Shown: positions 7,019 through 16,245, counted from the first letter of the stretch. The stretch: 64,000 nucleotides of DNA from Demequina sp. NBRC 110054 (GCF_002090115.1 NZ_BBRK01000006.1:124001-188000), one strand, 5' to 3'. The notes: generated by a model not told the origin, from the sequence alone. Made by a program: numbers and translations.

Positions 7019-9205
7019 ATGCACGACGAGTCGACCGCCACCGACACGGGACTCGAGGCCGAGCAGCGCGTCGTCGACACGCTGTACGGGCGTCTCGACA
7101 CGCTCCGTGACGAGACCGAGGGCAGGCTCGCCGAGATCCGCCGCCAGGGCCCCTCCGGCTCTCCGCAGAACCGCTCCGAGCGGGATGCCTTTGCCACGCT
7201 GTACGAGGACCGCATCGGCCAGCTCGACGCGGTCGAGGACCGGCTGTGCTTCGGCCGCCTCGACATGACCGACGGCGAGACCCTCTACGTCGGCCGCATC
7301 GGCCTGTCCGACGAGGACCACGGCCCGCTGCTCACGGACTGGCGCGCCCCCGCGGCGCGCGCCTTCTACTCGGCCACCGCGGCGTCCCCGAGCGGCGTCA
7401 TGAACCGACGCCACCTCACGACGCGCGGGCGCAAGGTCACCGCGGTCGAGGACGATGTGCTGGACGTCGAGGCGCTGCGTGCCTCGGGCCGCGTCGAGGG
7501 GCTCGCGGGCGAGGGCGCGCTGCTCGCCGCGCTCGACGCGCGCCGCACCGGCCGCATGGGCGACATCGTCGCGACCATCCAGGCCGAGCAGGACGCTGTC
7601 ATCCGCGCCCCCATGGAGGGCGCGCTCGTGGTGCAGGGCGGGCCGGGCACCGGAAAGACCGCCGTGGCGCTTCACCGCGCGGCCTTCCTGCTGTACCACC
7701 ACCGCGAGCGCCTCGCGAGCCGCGGCGTGCTGCTGATCGGGCCGTCGCGCCAGTTCCTGCGCTACATCGACCACGTGCTGCCCTCGCTCGGCGAGACCGG
7801 CGCCGTGTCGACGACGCTCGCGGGCCTGCTCAAGGGCGTCACCGCGACGGGCGTCGAGACAGACGCGGTCGCCCGCATCAAGGGCCGCGCGGACATGGCG
7901 CGCGTGATCAAGCGCGCGGTCAGGGAGCGTCAGCGCGTGCCGCGCACCGACCAGACCGTGCGACTCGATGGGCGGCCGGTCGTGATCCGCCGCTCGGACA
8001 TCCGTGACGCCCAGGCACGTGCCCGCCGCGACGGCAGGCCCCACAACGAGGCCCGCGCGACGTTCGCGAAGGACATGATCGGACGCCTGACCTCCCAGCT
8101 CGCGGAGCAGCTCGAGCACGTCGAGGCGGATGACCGGCTCGAGCTCGAGCGCGAGGTCCGCGACAACCGCACCATCCGGATCGCCATCAACCTGTGCTGG
8201 CTACCGATCACCCCCTCGCAGCTGCTCAAGGACCTGTTCTCGAAGGCGCACCTGCTGGACAACGCGGCGCCGTCGCTGAGCCCGCAGGACCGCGACCTGC
8301 TGCTGCGGCCGACCTCCGCCCCGTTCACGGACGCCGACGTGCCGCTGCTCGACGAGGCTGCGGAGCTGCTCGGAGACATGCCCTCCGGCTCGCCGCGCCC
8401 GAATGCGGGTGACCTCACGTCGGAGGAGCTCGAGTACGCCAAGGAGGTCCTCGAGACCTTCGGCGATGGCGGGATGGTCACCGCCGAGGCCCTCGCCTCG
8501 CGCATGCGCGAGGGCGGGTCGCGCCTCACCGTCGCCGAGCGCGCCGCGGCCGACCGCACGTGGACCTACGGCCACATCGTCGTCGACGAGGCGCAGGAGC
8601 TGAGCCCCATGGCGTGGCGCATGCTGTCCCGCCGCTGCCCCACCCGGTCCTTCACGATCGTCGGCGACGTCGCGCAGACGTCGTCGGCCGCGGGCACGCA
8701 GTGGTGGCCCGAGGCGATGGACCCGCTGTTCAAGGGCACGTGGACCCTGCGCGAGCTCACGGTGAGCTACCGCATCCCGGCCCAGGTGGCCGAGGCGGCG
8801 CAGTCCTTCGCCAAGGCGGTGCGGCTGCCGGTCTCCGAGCTGAGCGCCGCGCGCGCGGTGGACGATGCGGTCGCGTACCACCGCGTCGAGCGCACCTCCT
8901 TCGCCTCCGCGGCGGTCAGGCGCGCGATCCACCGCGCGGAGTCCCTCAAGGCCTCCGGGGGCGGCATCGTCGCGGTGATCGCGCCCGAGCCGCTTCACGA
9001 GGAGCTGCGCGCGGAGCTCGGCGAGCACGACGTCGAGATCCTCGGAGCGCTCGCCTCAAAGGGCCTCGAGTTCGACGCCGTGGTGGTCGTGGACCCCTCG
9101 GCCATCGCCCACCGGGCGGGCGACCTCTATGTGGCCCTCACCCGCCCGACCCGCCACCTCGACATCGTCCACGCGGGGGACCTTCCGCCCGGATTGGGCG
9201 AGTAG
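7019..9205 (+). CDS. helD: HelD/HelR-type RNA polymerase-recycling helicase
   Basis: A 728-residue UvrD/Rep-like superfamily 1 ATPase of the HelD group. The N-terminal arm (residues 1-70) is helical. Walker A is QGGPGTGKTAVALHR near residue 205 and Walker B is VVDEAQELSP near 518. C-terminal motifs are LASKGLEFDAVVV and YVALTRPTRHLDIVH. HelD proteins pull stalled RNA polymerase off DNA or RNA; the Streptomyces HelR relative also lowers rifamycin sensitivity. The ATG at 7019 is preferred over 7013 and a TTG at 6974 because GAGGGA ends 7 nt before it. I see no rifamycin-associated element upstream. Confidence 0.88.
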   Translation: MHDESTATDTGLEAEQRVVDTLYGRLDTLRDETEGRLAEIRRQGPSGSPQNRSERDAFATLYEDRIGQLDAVEDRLCFGRLDMTDGETLYVGRIGLSDEDHGPLLTDWRAPAARAFYSATAASPSGVMNRRHLTTRGRKVTAVEDDVLDVEALRASGRVEGLAGEGALLAALDARRTGRMGDIVATIQAEQDAVIRAPMEGALVVQGGPGTGKTAVALHRAAFLLYHHRERLASRGVLLIGPSRQFLRYIDHVLPSLGETGAVSTTLAGLLKGVTATGVETDAVARIKGRADMARVIKRAVRERQRVPRTDQTVRLDGRPVVIRRSDIRDAQARARRDGRPHNEARATFAKDMIGRLTSQLAEQLEHVEADDRLELEREVRDNRTIRIAINLCWLPITPSQLLKDLFSKAHLLDNAAPSLSPQDRDLLLRPTSAPFTDADVPLLDEAAELLGDMPSGSPRPNAGDLTSEELEYAKEVLETFGDGGMVTAEALASRMREGGSRLTVAERAAADRTWTYGHIVVDEAQELSPMAWRMLSRRCPTRSFTIVGDVAQTSSAAGTQWWPEAMDPLFKGTWTLRELTVSYRIPAQVAEAAQSFAKAVRLPVSELSAARAVDDAVAYHRVERTSFASAAVRRAIHRAESLKASGGGIVAVIAPEPLHEELRAELGEHDVEILGALASKGLEFDAVVVVDPSAIAHRAGDLYVALTRPTRHLDIVHAGDLPPGLGE

Positions 9206-9303
9206 CGCACTGACAGAAGCCCCGTCATCGACGTGGGATTGCAGGCCTGTGTATCCGCACCTTGGATGACGGCGGCGCACGAACCGCACGACACGCGGTC
9301 CCA

Positions 9304-9319
9304 CCCCCGAGTTCGGGGG
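9304..9319. terminator. Short hairpin between helD and serA
   Basis: CCCCCG and CGGGGG flank AGTT, giving a 6-bp GC-only stem with a tetraloop. It lies about 100 nt after helD and 44 nt before serA and may end helD transcription. There is no T-run. Confidence 0.35.
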
Positions 9320-9362
9320 CACCGGGTGCTCGAAGTTGGTCATCCCGCTGTTTTGCGAGAGT

Positions 9363-10568
9363 ATGACGCTCGTGCGCGCACTTCTCCTTGAATCCCTCCA
9401 CCCCCGTGCCACCGAGGTCCTCACCAAGGCCGGCATCGAGGTGGACAACCACGTCGGAGCGATGGACGAGGACGAGCTCATCGCCGCCCTCGACGGCGTC
9501 GAGCTGCTCGGCATCCGCTCCAAGACCCACCTGACCGAGCGCGTGATCGAGGCCTCGCCCTCGCTCCTCGCGGTCGGCGCGTTCTCGATCGGCACGAACC
9601 AGATCGAGCTGGACGCGGCCGCGCGTCACGGCGTCGCCGCGTTCAACGCGCCTTTCCAGAACACGCGCTCCGTGGTCGAGATGGCCGTGTCCGAGATGAT
9701 CTCGCTCACGCGTCGGCTCGCCGAGCACAACAACCAGATGCACGAGGGTGTGTGGTCGAAGACCGCCGAGGGCTCGCACGAGATCCGCGGCCGCACGCTC
9801 GGCATCGTGGGCTACGGCAACATCGGCTCGCAGCTGTCCGTGATCGCCGAGGCGCTCGGCATGAACGTGATCTTCTACGACACCTCGGAGAAGCTCGCGC
9901 TCGGCAACGCGACGCCGATGCCCTCGCTCGAGGCGCTGCTCGGCGAGGCCGACATCGTCACGCTGCACGTCGACGGCCGCGCGGGCAACCAGAACTTCTT
10001 CGGCCGCGAGCAGTTCGCCGCGATGAAGCCCGGCGCCAAGTTCCTGAACCTCTCGCGCGGATTCATCACCGACATGGAGGCGCTCGGCGAGGCGCTCGAG
10101 TCGGGCGCGATCGGCGGAGCCGCGCTCGACGTCTTCCCCGTCGAGCCCAAGAAGAAGGGCGACCTGTTCGAGTCGCCCCTGCGCGGCAAGCGCAACGTGA
10201 TCCTCACGCCGCACATCGGCGGCTCGACCGAGGAGGCGCAGCGCGACATCGGTCAGTTCGTCGCCTCACGCCTGCGCGACTACGTCAAGCACGCGTCGAC
10301 GTCGCTGTCGGTCAACCTGCCGAGCCTGTCGCTCGAGCAGGTCCAGGGCTCGCACCGCGTCGCCCACCTGCACGCCAACGTGCCCGGCGTCCTCGCCGCG
10401 GTCAACCAGGTCTTCGCGGCGCACGGCGTGAACATCGACGCGCAGATGCTCTCGACCCGCGGAGAGCTCGGCTACGTGGTGACGGACGTCGCCTCGGGCC
10501 TGAGCCGCGAGACGGTCGAGGAGCTGCGCGGGATGCCCGGGACCGTGAAGGTGCGCGTCGTTTCCTGA
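9363..10568 (+). CDS. serA: D-3-phosphoglycerate dehydrogenase
   Basis: A 401-residue protein that oxidises 3-phosphoglycerate with NAD+, the first step of serine synthesis. The Rossmann motif GIVGYGNIGS lies near residue 148. NLSRGF holds the substrate Arg, and TPHIGGSTEEAQ holds the catalytic His. A C-terminal ACT domain (about 325-401, HANVPGVLAAVNQVF) suggests serine feedback. The length matches the short E. coli-type enzyme, not the about 530-residue form with an extra domain common in actinobacteria. A TTG at 9336 is possible, but the ATG at 9363 gives the normal N-terminus. Confidence 0.95.
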   Translation: MTLVRALLLESLHPRATEVLTKAGIEVDNHVGAMDEDELIAALDGVELLGIRSKTHLTERVIEASPSLLAVGAFSIGTNQIELDAAARHGVAAFNAPFQNTRSVVEMAVSEMISLTRRLAEHNNQMHEGVWSKTAEGSHEIRGRTLGIVGYGNIGSQLSVIAEALGMNVIFYDTSEKLALGNATPMPSLEALLGEADIVTLHVDGRAGNQNFFGREQFAAMKPGAKFLNLSRGFITDMEALGEALESGAIGGAALDVFPVEPKKKGDLFESPLRGKRNVILTPHIGGSTEEAQRDIGQFVASRLRDYVKHASTSLSVNLPSLSLEQVQGSHRVAHLHANVPGVLAAVNQVFAAHGVNIDAQMLSTRGELGYVVTDVASGLSRETVEELRGMPGTVKVRVVS

Positions 10569-10586
10569 CCCGATCACCCGACGAAG

Positions 10587-10619
10587 GAGCCCGCCCGGAC
10601 CCTGGTCCGCGGCGGGCTC
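10587..10619 (+). terminator. Terminator of serA
   Basis: GAGCCCGCCCGGACC (10587-10601) pairs with GGTCCGCGGCGGGCTC (10604-10619) with a single bulge. CTCTCGTG follows. It starts 18 nt after the serA stop. Confidence 0.75.
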
Positions 10620-10701
10620 TCTCGTGTGCGCTGCGCCTAGCGCCCCGGCAAGGGCACGCCGCCTCCGTCGAGCATCGGCCCGGTGGCGCACCCGAACGGC
10701 A

Positions 10702-10725
10702 AGAGGCCCACGGGCGGCCGCCTCT
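10702..10725 (-). terminator. Candidate terminator of nrdR
   Basis: AGAGGC and GCCTCT form the outer stem, with GGCC repeats inside. It lies 12 nt beyond the nrdR stop on the minus strand. Confidence 0.35.
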
Positions 10726-10737
10726 CTCGGATCGCGC

Positions 10738-11199
10738 CTACTTCTCGCGCGCGGCGTCCTCGGCGCGGAGCCGGTCGATCGCGGCTTGGAAGTCGTCGAG
10801 GGTGTCGAACGCCTGATACACGCTCGCGAATCGCAGGTAGGCGATCTCGTCGAGGTCGCGCAGCGGCGCAAGGATCGCACGCCCGATGTCGAGGGCGTTG
10901 ATCTCGGCCTGACCGCCCTCGCGGATGGTGTCCTCGACGCGGTAGGCGAGCTTCACGAGATCGTCGTCGCTCACGGGGCGCCCCTGGCACGCCTTGCGCA
11001 CACCGGTGACGACCTTGTCGCGGCTGAACGGCTCGGCGACACCCGTCCTCTTGACCACCATCAGCGTGGGGGTCTCGACGGTCGAGAAGCGCTTGCCGCA
11101 GCTCGGGCACTCTCGACGACGCCGGATCTGACCGCCGTCGTCGGCGACGCGTGAGTCGACGACCCTGGAGTCAGGGTTCCTGCAGAACGGGCAATACAT
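10738..11199 (-). CDS. nrdR: Transcriptional repressor NrdR
   Basis: A 153-residue protein. The N-terminal zinc ribbon has four Cys (C3, C6, C31, C34: MYCPFC and ECPSC), followed by an ATP-cone domain from about residue 46 ([22 protein letters not shown]). NrdR senses ATP/dATP and represses ribonucleotide reductase genes. The ATG at 11199 is chosen because the zinc ribbon must start there; a longer open frame upstream has no family match. It lies 138 nt downstream of the SOS-linked LysM gene on the same strand, and lexA diverges beyond that, a common actinobacterial arrangement. Confidence 0.97.
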   Translation of the reverse strand: MYCPFCRNPDSRVVDSRVADDGGQIRRRRECPSCGKRFSTVETPTLMVVKRTGVAEPFSRDKVVTGVRKACQGRPVSDDDLVKLAYRVEDTIREGGQAEINALDIGRAILAPLRDLDEIAYLRFASVYQAFDTLDDFQAAIDRLRAEDAAREK

Positions 11200-11337
11200 G
11201 CCCCTACTCTCCCACGATTCACACCAGTCACGCACATATCGTCCCGGCGCACGCAAGTCCGACTGCGAGCATCGGCCGCTTGGAAGACTTCGGGGGTCAC
11301 GGGAGTCTTCGAGGGAGGGCACCTGCGCCGCTCCGGA

Positions 11338-11658
11338 TCAGCTCTCGATCGGGATCAGGATCTGCTCGCCGGCCATGAGCGACGAGTCCGCCATGCGGTT
11401 GATCTCGACGATCTCTGCGACGGTCTCCGACACGTCGTCGCCAGCAGGCGTGAGCGCCGAGGCGATCTCCCAAAGCGTGTCCCCGGTCGCGACGGTGTAC
11501 GAGGTAAGCGACGACTCGACGGGCACCGCGTCGGCACCCGCGAGCGCGCGGGGCGCGATGAGCATCGCGAGGGCGAGGAGCACCATCAGCACGAGCGCCC
11601 GACGCAGGCGGGCAGAGGCCGTCCGGGGTGCGGTCACGGTCACGTTTCCGATCGACAT
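11338..11658 (-). CDS. SOS-controlled LysM protein, candidate division inhibitor
   Basis: A 106-residue protein with a basic N-terminus, one membrane span or uncleaved signal at about residues 21-40, and a single LysM domain at about 52-104 ([16 protein letters not shown] to [10 protein letters not shown]). LysM binds peptidoglycan. The gene diverges from lexA and has two LexA boxes just before its ribosome-binding site (AGGAGG). This is the position of YneA in Bacillus and Rv2719c in Mycobacterium, small LysM proteins that delay division after DNA damage. I infer the same role from position, size and regulation; homology at sequence level was not tested. Confidence 0.85.
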   Translation of the reverse strand: MSIGNVTVTAPRTASARLRRALVLMVLLALAMLIAPRALAGADAVPVESSLTSYTVATGDTLWEIASALTPAGDDVSETVAEIVEINRMADSSLMAGEQILIPIES

Positions 11659-11669
11659 GTCATCCTCCT

Positions 11670-11685
11670 TCGAACATATGTTCTA
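11670..11685. promoter_or_regulatory. LexA box 1
   Basis: TCGAACATATGTTCTA matches the TCGAAC-N4-GTTCGA LexA consensus with one change. It lies 11 bp before the LysM start and directly abuts box 2. Confidence 0.9.
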
Positions 11686-11701
11686 TCGAACGTCTGTTCT
11701 A
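11686..11701. promoter_or_regulatory. LexA box 2
   Basis: TCGAACGTCTGTTCTA is a second box placed 16 bp centre-to-centre from box 1 with no gap. It overlaps the predicted start point of the LysM mRNA. Confidence 0.88.
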
Positions 11702-11730
11702 GTTGTAGCACCGAGTGGCGACATTCACAA
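11702..11730 (-). promoter_or_regulatory. Promoter of the LysM gene
   Basis: On the minus strand TTGTGA (11730-11725) and TACAAC (11707-11702) are separated by 17 bp. Both LexA boxes 1 and 2 lie just downstream, so bound LexA would block early elongation. Confidence 0.6.
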
Positions 11731-11737
11731 GACACGC

Positions 11738-11753
11738 TCGAACAAATGTTTGA
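11738..11753. promoter_or_regulatory. LexA box 3
   Basis: TCGAACAAATGTTTGA overlaps the lexA -35 element, which fits LexA autorepression. Confidence 0.9.
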
Positions 11754-11778
11754 TTTGGCCACTCGTCTGCCCTAGGTT
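11750..11778 (+). promoter_or_regulatory. Promoter of lexA
   Basis: TTGATT (11750-11755) and TAGGTT (11773-11778) are 17 bp apart. The -35 shares bases with LexA box 3. Confidence 0.65.
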
Positions 11779-11833
11779 CGAGACAAAGGAATCACCGGGG
11801 TCTGACATCCCGGCTCGGACGGAGGGCGACACC

Positions 11834-12544
11834 ATGGCTGACGGCGATCGGCAGGACGCGACGATCCACGCGTTCCCGGACGTGCACGCGGAGAACGCCC
11901 TCACCGACAGGCAGCGCCTGATCCTCGAGCACATCCGCGACTCGGTCGCCTCGCGCGGCTACCCGCCGTCGATGCGCGAGATCGGGGAGGCCGTCGGGCT
12001 CACGTCGACCTCATCGGTCAAGCATCAGCTCAGCGCGCTCGAGTCCAAGGGCTTCCTGCGCCGCGACCCGCACCGCCCGCGCGCGATCGAGGTCGTCATG
12101 CCCGAGGATGCCGCGGCTCCCCCGGAGCTTCCCGAGGCCGCGGCCGTCCCCGCGGCCCTCGCGGACGGCCCGACGGTCGGCGTGCCGCTCGTCGGCCGGA
12201 TCGCCGCGGGTGGCCCGATCCTCGCGGATCAGGCGGTCGAGGACGTCTTCACGCTCCCCCGCCAGCTCACGGGCGAGGGCGAGCTGTTCATGCTCAACGT
12301 CTCCGGAGACTCGATGATCGACGCCGCGATCTGCGACGGCGACTGGGTCGTCGTCCGCCGGCAGGCGACGTGCGAGAACGGCGACATCGTGGCCGCGCTG
12401 CTCGACGACGAGGCAACCGTGAAGACCTTCCGGCGACGCGACGGTCAGGTGTGGCTCATGCCGCACAACCCCGCCTACACGCCGATCGATGGCACGCATG
12501 CCCAGATCATGGGCAAGGTCGTGTCTGTCATGCGCCGCCTCTAG
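11834..12544 (+). CDS. lexA: SOS repressor LexA
   Basis: A 236-residue repressor and self-cleaving protease. The winged helix-turn-helix ([19 protein letters not shown]) lies at about residues 43-61. The cleavage site is the Ala-Gly in GRIAAGGP near 123. The catalytic Ser is in SGDSMI near 159 and the Lys in EATVKTF near 196. When RecA filaments form on damaged DNA, LexA cuts itself and SOS genes are released. The ATG at 11834 is chosen because GGAGGG precedes it and the family N-terminus follows; the open frame upstream crosses the LexA boxes and is not coding. Confidence 0.98.
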   Translation: MADGDRQDATIHAFPDVHAENALTDRQRLILEHIRDSVASRGYPPSMREIGEAVGLTSTSSVKHQLSALESKGFLRRDPHRPRAIEVVMPEDAAAPPELPEAAAVPAALADGPTVGVPLVGRIAAGGPILADQAVEDVFTLPRQLTGEGELFMLNVSGDSMIDAAICDGDWVVVRRQATCENGDIVAALLDDEATVKTFRRRDGQVWLMPHNPAYTPIDGTHAQIMGKVVSVMRRL

Positions 12545-12622
12545 CGCTCCCCGGCCCTAGGCGGGACTGCAGCACACTTCCCAGCGACACCCCGCAGGTG
12601 TGCGCGACGCGCCACGCGGCCC

Positions 12623-14638
12623 CTACCGACCGTCGGCGCACGCCGCATCGTCCAGGCGCCGCAGCGCTCCGAGGACCGCCTCGCGATCCGTCGTTCCCCA
12701 CAGGGGCGGCATCGACCGGGCGAGGAACCCTCCGTAGCGCGCGGTCTTGAGCCGCGAGTCGAGCACCGCGACCACGCCGCGGTCATCCATGGATCGGATC
12801 AGGCGTCCCGCGCCCTGTGCCATGAGCAGTGCGGCATGCGTCGCGCTGACCGCCATGAAGCCATTGCCCCCTGCGGCGCCCACGGCCTCGGTACGTGCCT
12901 GCGACACCGGGTCGTCGGGTCTCGGGAACGGGATGCGGTCGATCACCACGAGCGATGCCGTCGCTCCCGGCACGTCGATGCCCTGCCACAGCGAGGTGGA
13001 CCCAAACAGGCACGCGCGCGGGTCCTCCGCGAACTGCTTCACGAGAGTAGGGAGCTGGTCGTCCTTCTGGTTGAGCACGGGCAGATCGAGCCGCTCGCGC
13101 AGCGCCTCGGTCGCAGCCTGGGCCGCCCGATGCGAGCTGAAGAGGCCGAGCGTCCTGCCTCCCGCGGCCTCGACGAGCGCGACGAGCTCCTCGATCGCCT
13201 CCTCGGAGATCCCGCCCTGCGTGGGGCGCGGAAGGTGGGACGCGACGTAGAGGATGCCCTGGCGGCCATAGTCGAAGGGACTGCCCGCGTCGAGGGTCAC
13301 GGGGTCGTCCATCCCGAGGTGGCGCGCGATCGAGTCGAAGCCGCCCCCGAGAGCGAGCGTCGCCGAGGTGAACACCGCGGACTTCTCCTCGGCCAGCCGG
13401 TGCCCGATCAGCCCCGCGACGTCGAGCGGAGCCGCGACGATGCGCGAGGGCCGCTCCTCGTCGTACTCGCCGTCCGGAGGAGCGAGCCAGATGACGTAGC
13501 GCCCCTCCTCCCCCTGCAGCTCGGCGCACACGTCGACGATCTCGGTGAGCGCCGCGCTCGCCATCTTCGCCGCCGCTCCCGCCTGCTCCTGCGTCTTCGC
13601 GACCTCTGTGAGCAGCGTGCGCGCGGCGCCGCGGACCAGCTCGACCGCGGCGGCGAGCTCCTCGGGCAGGCCGCGGCGCAGGCGCCCGACCGTGAGGTCG
13701 CCGAGGGCGGAGTCGACGGCGCGCGCGGCGCGGTCCAGGTCGTCCGTCGTCCTGCCGCAGCGCCGCACGGCGCTCGCCGCGCGGTCGAGCCCGCGCACCG
13801 TGAGCTCGTGCGTGGCGGCCGAGGTGATGCGCTGGACCAGCTCGTGCGCCTCATCGACGATCAGCACGTCGTGCTCGCCGAGCAGGTCGTGACTCGCGGC
13901 CTGCACCCCGAGCACCGCGTGGTTCGTCACGACGATGCGCGCGTCGGTCGCCTCCTTGCGCGCGCGCTGGGAGAAGCACTCGTCCGCCATCGGGCACTTA
14001 CTGTCGAGGCACTCGCGCCCGGACACGGAGACCTGCGCCCACGCCCTGCCGGACACGCCCGGGACAAGGTCGTCGCGGTCGCCGGTCTCGGTCTCGTCCG
14101 CCCACTGATGCAGGCGCGCGACCTCGCGACCGAGGTCGCTCGTCGGGCCGACGTCGAAGAGTCGATCGTCGTCGGGCTCGGGGTAGCCGCCGCCGAGGCG
14201 GTGCACGCACAGGTAGTTCGAGCGCCCCTTGAACAGAGCGACGCCCGGCCGCTTGCCGAGGACCGGCTCGAGGGCGTCGAGGACCATCGGCAGGTCCTTC
14301 GTGTAGACCTGCCGCTGGAGAGCGAGCGTCGCGGTGGAGACGACGATCCGCTGGCCCGTGCGCGCCGCGTGCGCGACCGCGGGCACCAAGTAGCCGAGGG
14401 ACTTTCCGGTTCCCGTGCCGGCCTGCACGAGTGCATGCTCTCCGTCGTGCAGGGCCTTCGCCACCACGGCGGCCATCCGCTGCTGCCCCTCGCGAGGGCG
14501 GCCCGACAGCGCCTCGACCGCGGCCTCGAGCAGCTCCGCGACCTCGTGCGGGTCGTCGAGGGCGACGTCCGATCCCTCAGCGACGACCGCATCGTCCCGA
14601 TCGAGGTCCTCAACCTCCGCGTGGGGGGCCGGCGTCAC
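12623..14638 (-). CDS. dinG: DinG-family ATP-dependent DNA helicase
   Basis: A 671-residue superfamily 2 helicase of the XPD/DinG group. Walker A (QAGTGTGKSLGYL) lies near residue 72 and the DEAH box (VDEAHEL) near 258. Four Cys suited to an iron-sulfur cluster are present (YLCVH, REC, SKC, DEC) between about 140 and 220. C-terminal motifs include QGIDVPG and QGAGRLIRS. DinG enzymes unwind DNA, including R-loops and forks. The GTG at 14638 overlaps the hflX stop (GTGA), so the two are translationally coupled. No LexA box precedes the operon despite the dinG name. Confidence 0.93.
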   Translation of the reverse strand: MTPAPHAEVEDLDRDDAVVAEGSDVALDDPHEVAELLEAAVEALSGRPREGQQRMAAVVAKALHDGEHALVQAGTGTGKSLGYLVPAVAHAARTGQRIVVSTATLALQRQVYTKDLPMVLDALEPVLGKRPGVALFKGRSNYLCVHRLGGGYPEPDDDRLFDVGPTSDLGREVARLHQWADETETGDRDDLVPGVSGRAWAQVSVSGRECLDSKCPMADECFSQRARKEATDARIVVTNHAVLGVQAASHDLLGEHDVLIVDEAHELVQRITSAATHELTVRGLDRAASAVRRCGRTTDDLDRAARAVDSALGDLTVGRLRRGLPEELAAAVELVRGAARTLLTEVAKTQEQAGAAAKMASAALTEIVDVCAELQGEEGRYVIWLAPPDGEYDEERPSRIVAAPLDVAGLIGHRLAEEKSAVFTSATLALGGGFDSIARHLGMDDPVTLDAGSPFDYGRQGILYVASHLPRPTQGGISEEAIEELVALVEAAGGRTLGLFSSHRAAQAATEALRERLDLPVLNQKDDQLPTLVKQFAEDPRACLFGSTSLWQGIDVPGATASLVVIDRIPFPRPDDPVSQARTEAVGAAGGNGFMAVSATHAALLMAQGAGRLIRSMDDRGVVAVLDSRLKTARYGGFLARSMPPLWGTTDREAVLGALRRLDDAACADGR

Positions 14639-16179
14639 GAGGCGGCCGCCGCGCTCGCCTCCAGGCGGGCCGCGAGCGACTCGTCGACGAGCGCGACCAG
14701 GTGGGTGCCGTCGGCCTCGTGGCTCTCGCCGAGCACCTCGCCGTGCGTGTGTGCCTCGCTGATGAGGTCGCCGCGCGTGTAGGGCACGACGAGGTCGACC
14801 TTGACCCCGGGTCGGGGCAGCATCTCGCCGATGACGTCCATGAGCTCTGCGACGCCTTCGCCCGTGAGCGCGGACACCTCGACCGACCGCTCGCGGCGGG
14901 ACCTGAGCTGCAGCACGGTCGCGGCATCCGCGACGTCGCATTTGTTGAGGACCAGCAGCTCGGGGACGTCGGTCGCGCCCGGAACGTCCGCGAGCACCTC
15001 GTGCACCGCGCGGATCTGCCCCTCGGGGTCCGGGTGGGCGGCGTCGACGACGTGCAGGACGAGGTCGGCGTGGGCCGCCTCCTCGAGGGTCGACGCGAAG
15101 GCCGCGACGAGCTGGTGCGGAAGGTCCTTCACGAACCCGACGGTGTCGGACACCGTGAAGGCGCGCCCGTCCGGGGTCTGAGAGCGTCGCACGGTCGGGT
15201 CGAGGGTCGCGAAGAGTGCGTTCTCGACCAGCACGCCCGCGCCGGTCACGCGGTTGAGCAGGGACGACTTGCCGGCGTTCGTGTAGCCCACGATCGCGAC
15301 GTTCGGAAGTCCGAGCCTGCGCTCTCGACGCACCGCGCGCGCGGGCTCCATCGCCTTGATCTGGCGGCGCAGCATCGCCATGCGCGTGCGGATGCGGCGA
15401 CGGTCGAGCTCGATCTTCGTCTCACCGGGACCGCGTGAGCCGATGCCCTCACCGCCCGCGACGCGACCACCGGCCTGGCGGGACATCGAGTCACCCCAGC
15501 CGCGCAGGCGCGGCAGCAGGTACTCGAGCTGCGCGAGCTCGACCTGGGCCTTGCCCTCACGGGACTTCGCGTGCTGCGCGAAGATGTCGAGGATCAGCGC
15601 GGTGCGGTCGATGACCTTGACCTTGACGACGTCCTCGAGCGCGCGCCGCTGGCTGGGCGCGAGATCGTCGTTGACGATGACGGTGTCAGCCCCGACGGCC
15701 TTGACGAGATCGTGGACCTCCTGGGCCTTGCCCGCGCCGATGTAGGTGGCGGGGTCGGGATGCGGACGACGCTGGAGGACGCCGTCGAGAACCTCGGAAC
15801 CGGCCGTCTCGGCGAGGGCGGCGAGCTCGCGCAGACCGATCTCGGCGTCCTGCGCGGTGCCGTGCGACCACTGGCCGACGAGCACGACGCGCTCGAGGCG
15901 CAGCTGGCGGTACTCGACCTCGGTGACGTCCTCGAGCTCCGTCGAGAGCCCCGCGACGCGACGCAGCGCGGCGCGCTCCTCACGGTCGTACTGGTCACCG
16001 TCGTAGTCGGTCTCCGAGGTCGCGCCCTCGCTCACCGCAGTGCCCGAGCGCGACAGGATCCGCTCGAGCACGGCGTCGGTCCGCGCGTCGTCGTCGGGGG
16101 CGGACGCGCGGTCCTCCAGGGGCCCGTCGTCCATGACGGTGTCGAGGTCGTCGTCGATGCGGTGAAGGCGGTCTGTCAT
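14635..16179 (-). CDS. hflX: GTPase HflX
   Basis: A 514-residue ribosome-associated GTPase. The N-terminal HflX domain includes YIGAGKAQEV and NDDLAPSQRRALE. The G domain has G1 GYTNAGKSS near residue 298, G3 DTVGF near 340 and G4 NKCD near 412. HflX splits or rescues stalled ribosomes, notably under heat or antibiotic stress. A variable, acidic N-terminal extension of about 70 residues is present, as in many actinobacteria. It is the first gene of the hflX-dinG pair. Confidence 0.96.
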   Translation of the reverse strand: MTDRLHRIDDDLDTVMDDGPLEDRASAPDDDARTDAVLERILSRSGTAVSEGATSETDYDGDQYDREERAALRRVAGLSTELEDVTEVEYRQLRLERVVLVGQWSHGTAQDAEIGLRELAALAETAGSEVLDGVLQRRPHPDPATYIGAGKAQEVHDLVKAVGADTVIVNDDLAPSQRRALEDVVKVKVIDRTALILDIFAQHAKSREGKAQVELAQLEYLLPRLRGWGDSMSRQAGGRVAGGEGIGSRGPGETKIELDRRRIRTRMAMLRRQIKAMEPARAVRRERRLGLPNVAIVGYTNAGKSSLLNRVTGAGVLVENALFATLDPTVRRSQTPDGRAFTVSDTVGFVKDLPHQLVAAFASTLEEAAHADLVLHVVDAAHPDPEGQIRAVHEVLADVPGATDVPELLVLNKCDVADAATVLQLRSRRERSVEVSALTGEGVAELMDVIGEMLPRPGVKVDLVVPYTRGDLISEAHTHGEVLGESHEADGTHLVALVDESLAARLEASAAAAS

Positions 16180-16233
16180 AGGTGATCCATTGTCTCACCC
16201 CGCGGATGCCCTGAGCCATGGTCCGGGGAAGGT

Positions 16234-16239
16234 TACGCT
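16234..16239 (+). promoter_or_regulatory. -10 element of a leaderless start
   Basis: TACGCT ends 6 nt before the GTG at 16246; no ribosome-binding site is present. Confidence 0.55.
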
Positions 16240-16245
16240 TCAGGC

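Noticed and set aside
12623..16179. SOS control of dinG
   Set aside because: No TCGAAC-N4-GTTCGA box lies upstream of hflX or dinG.
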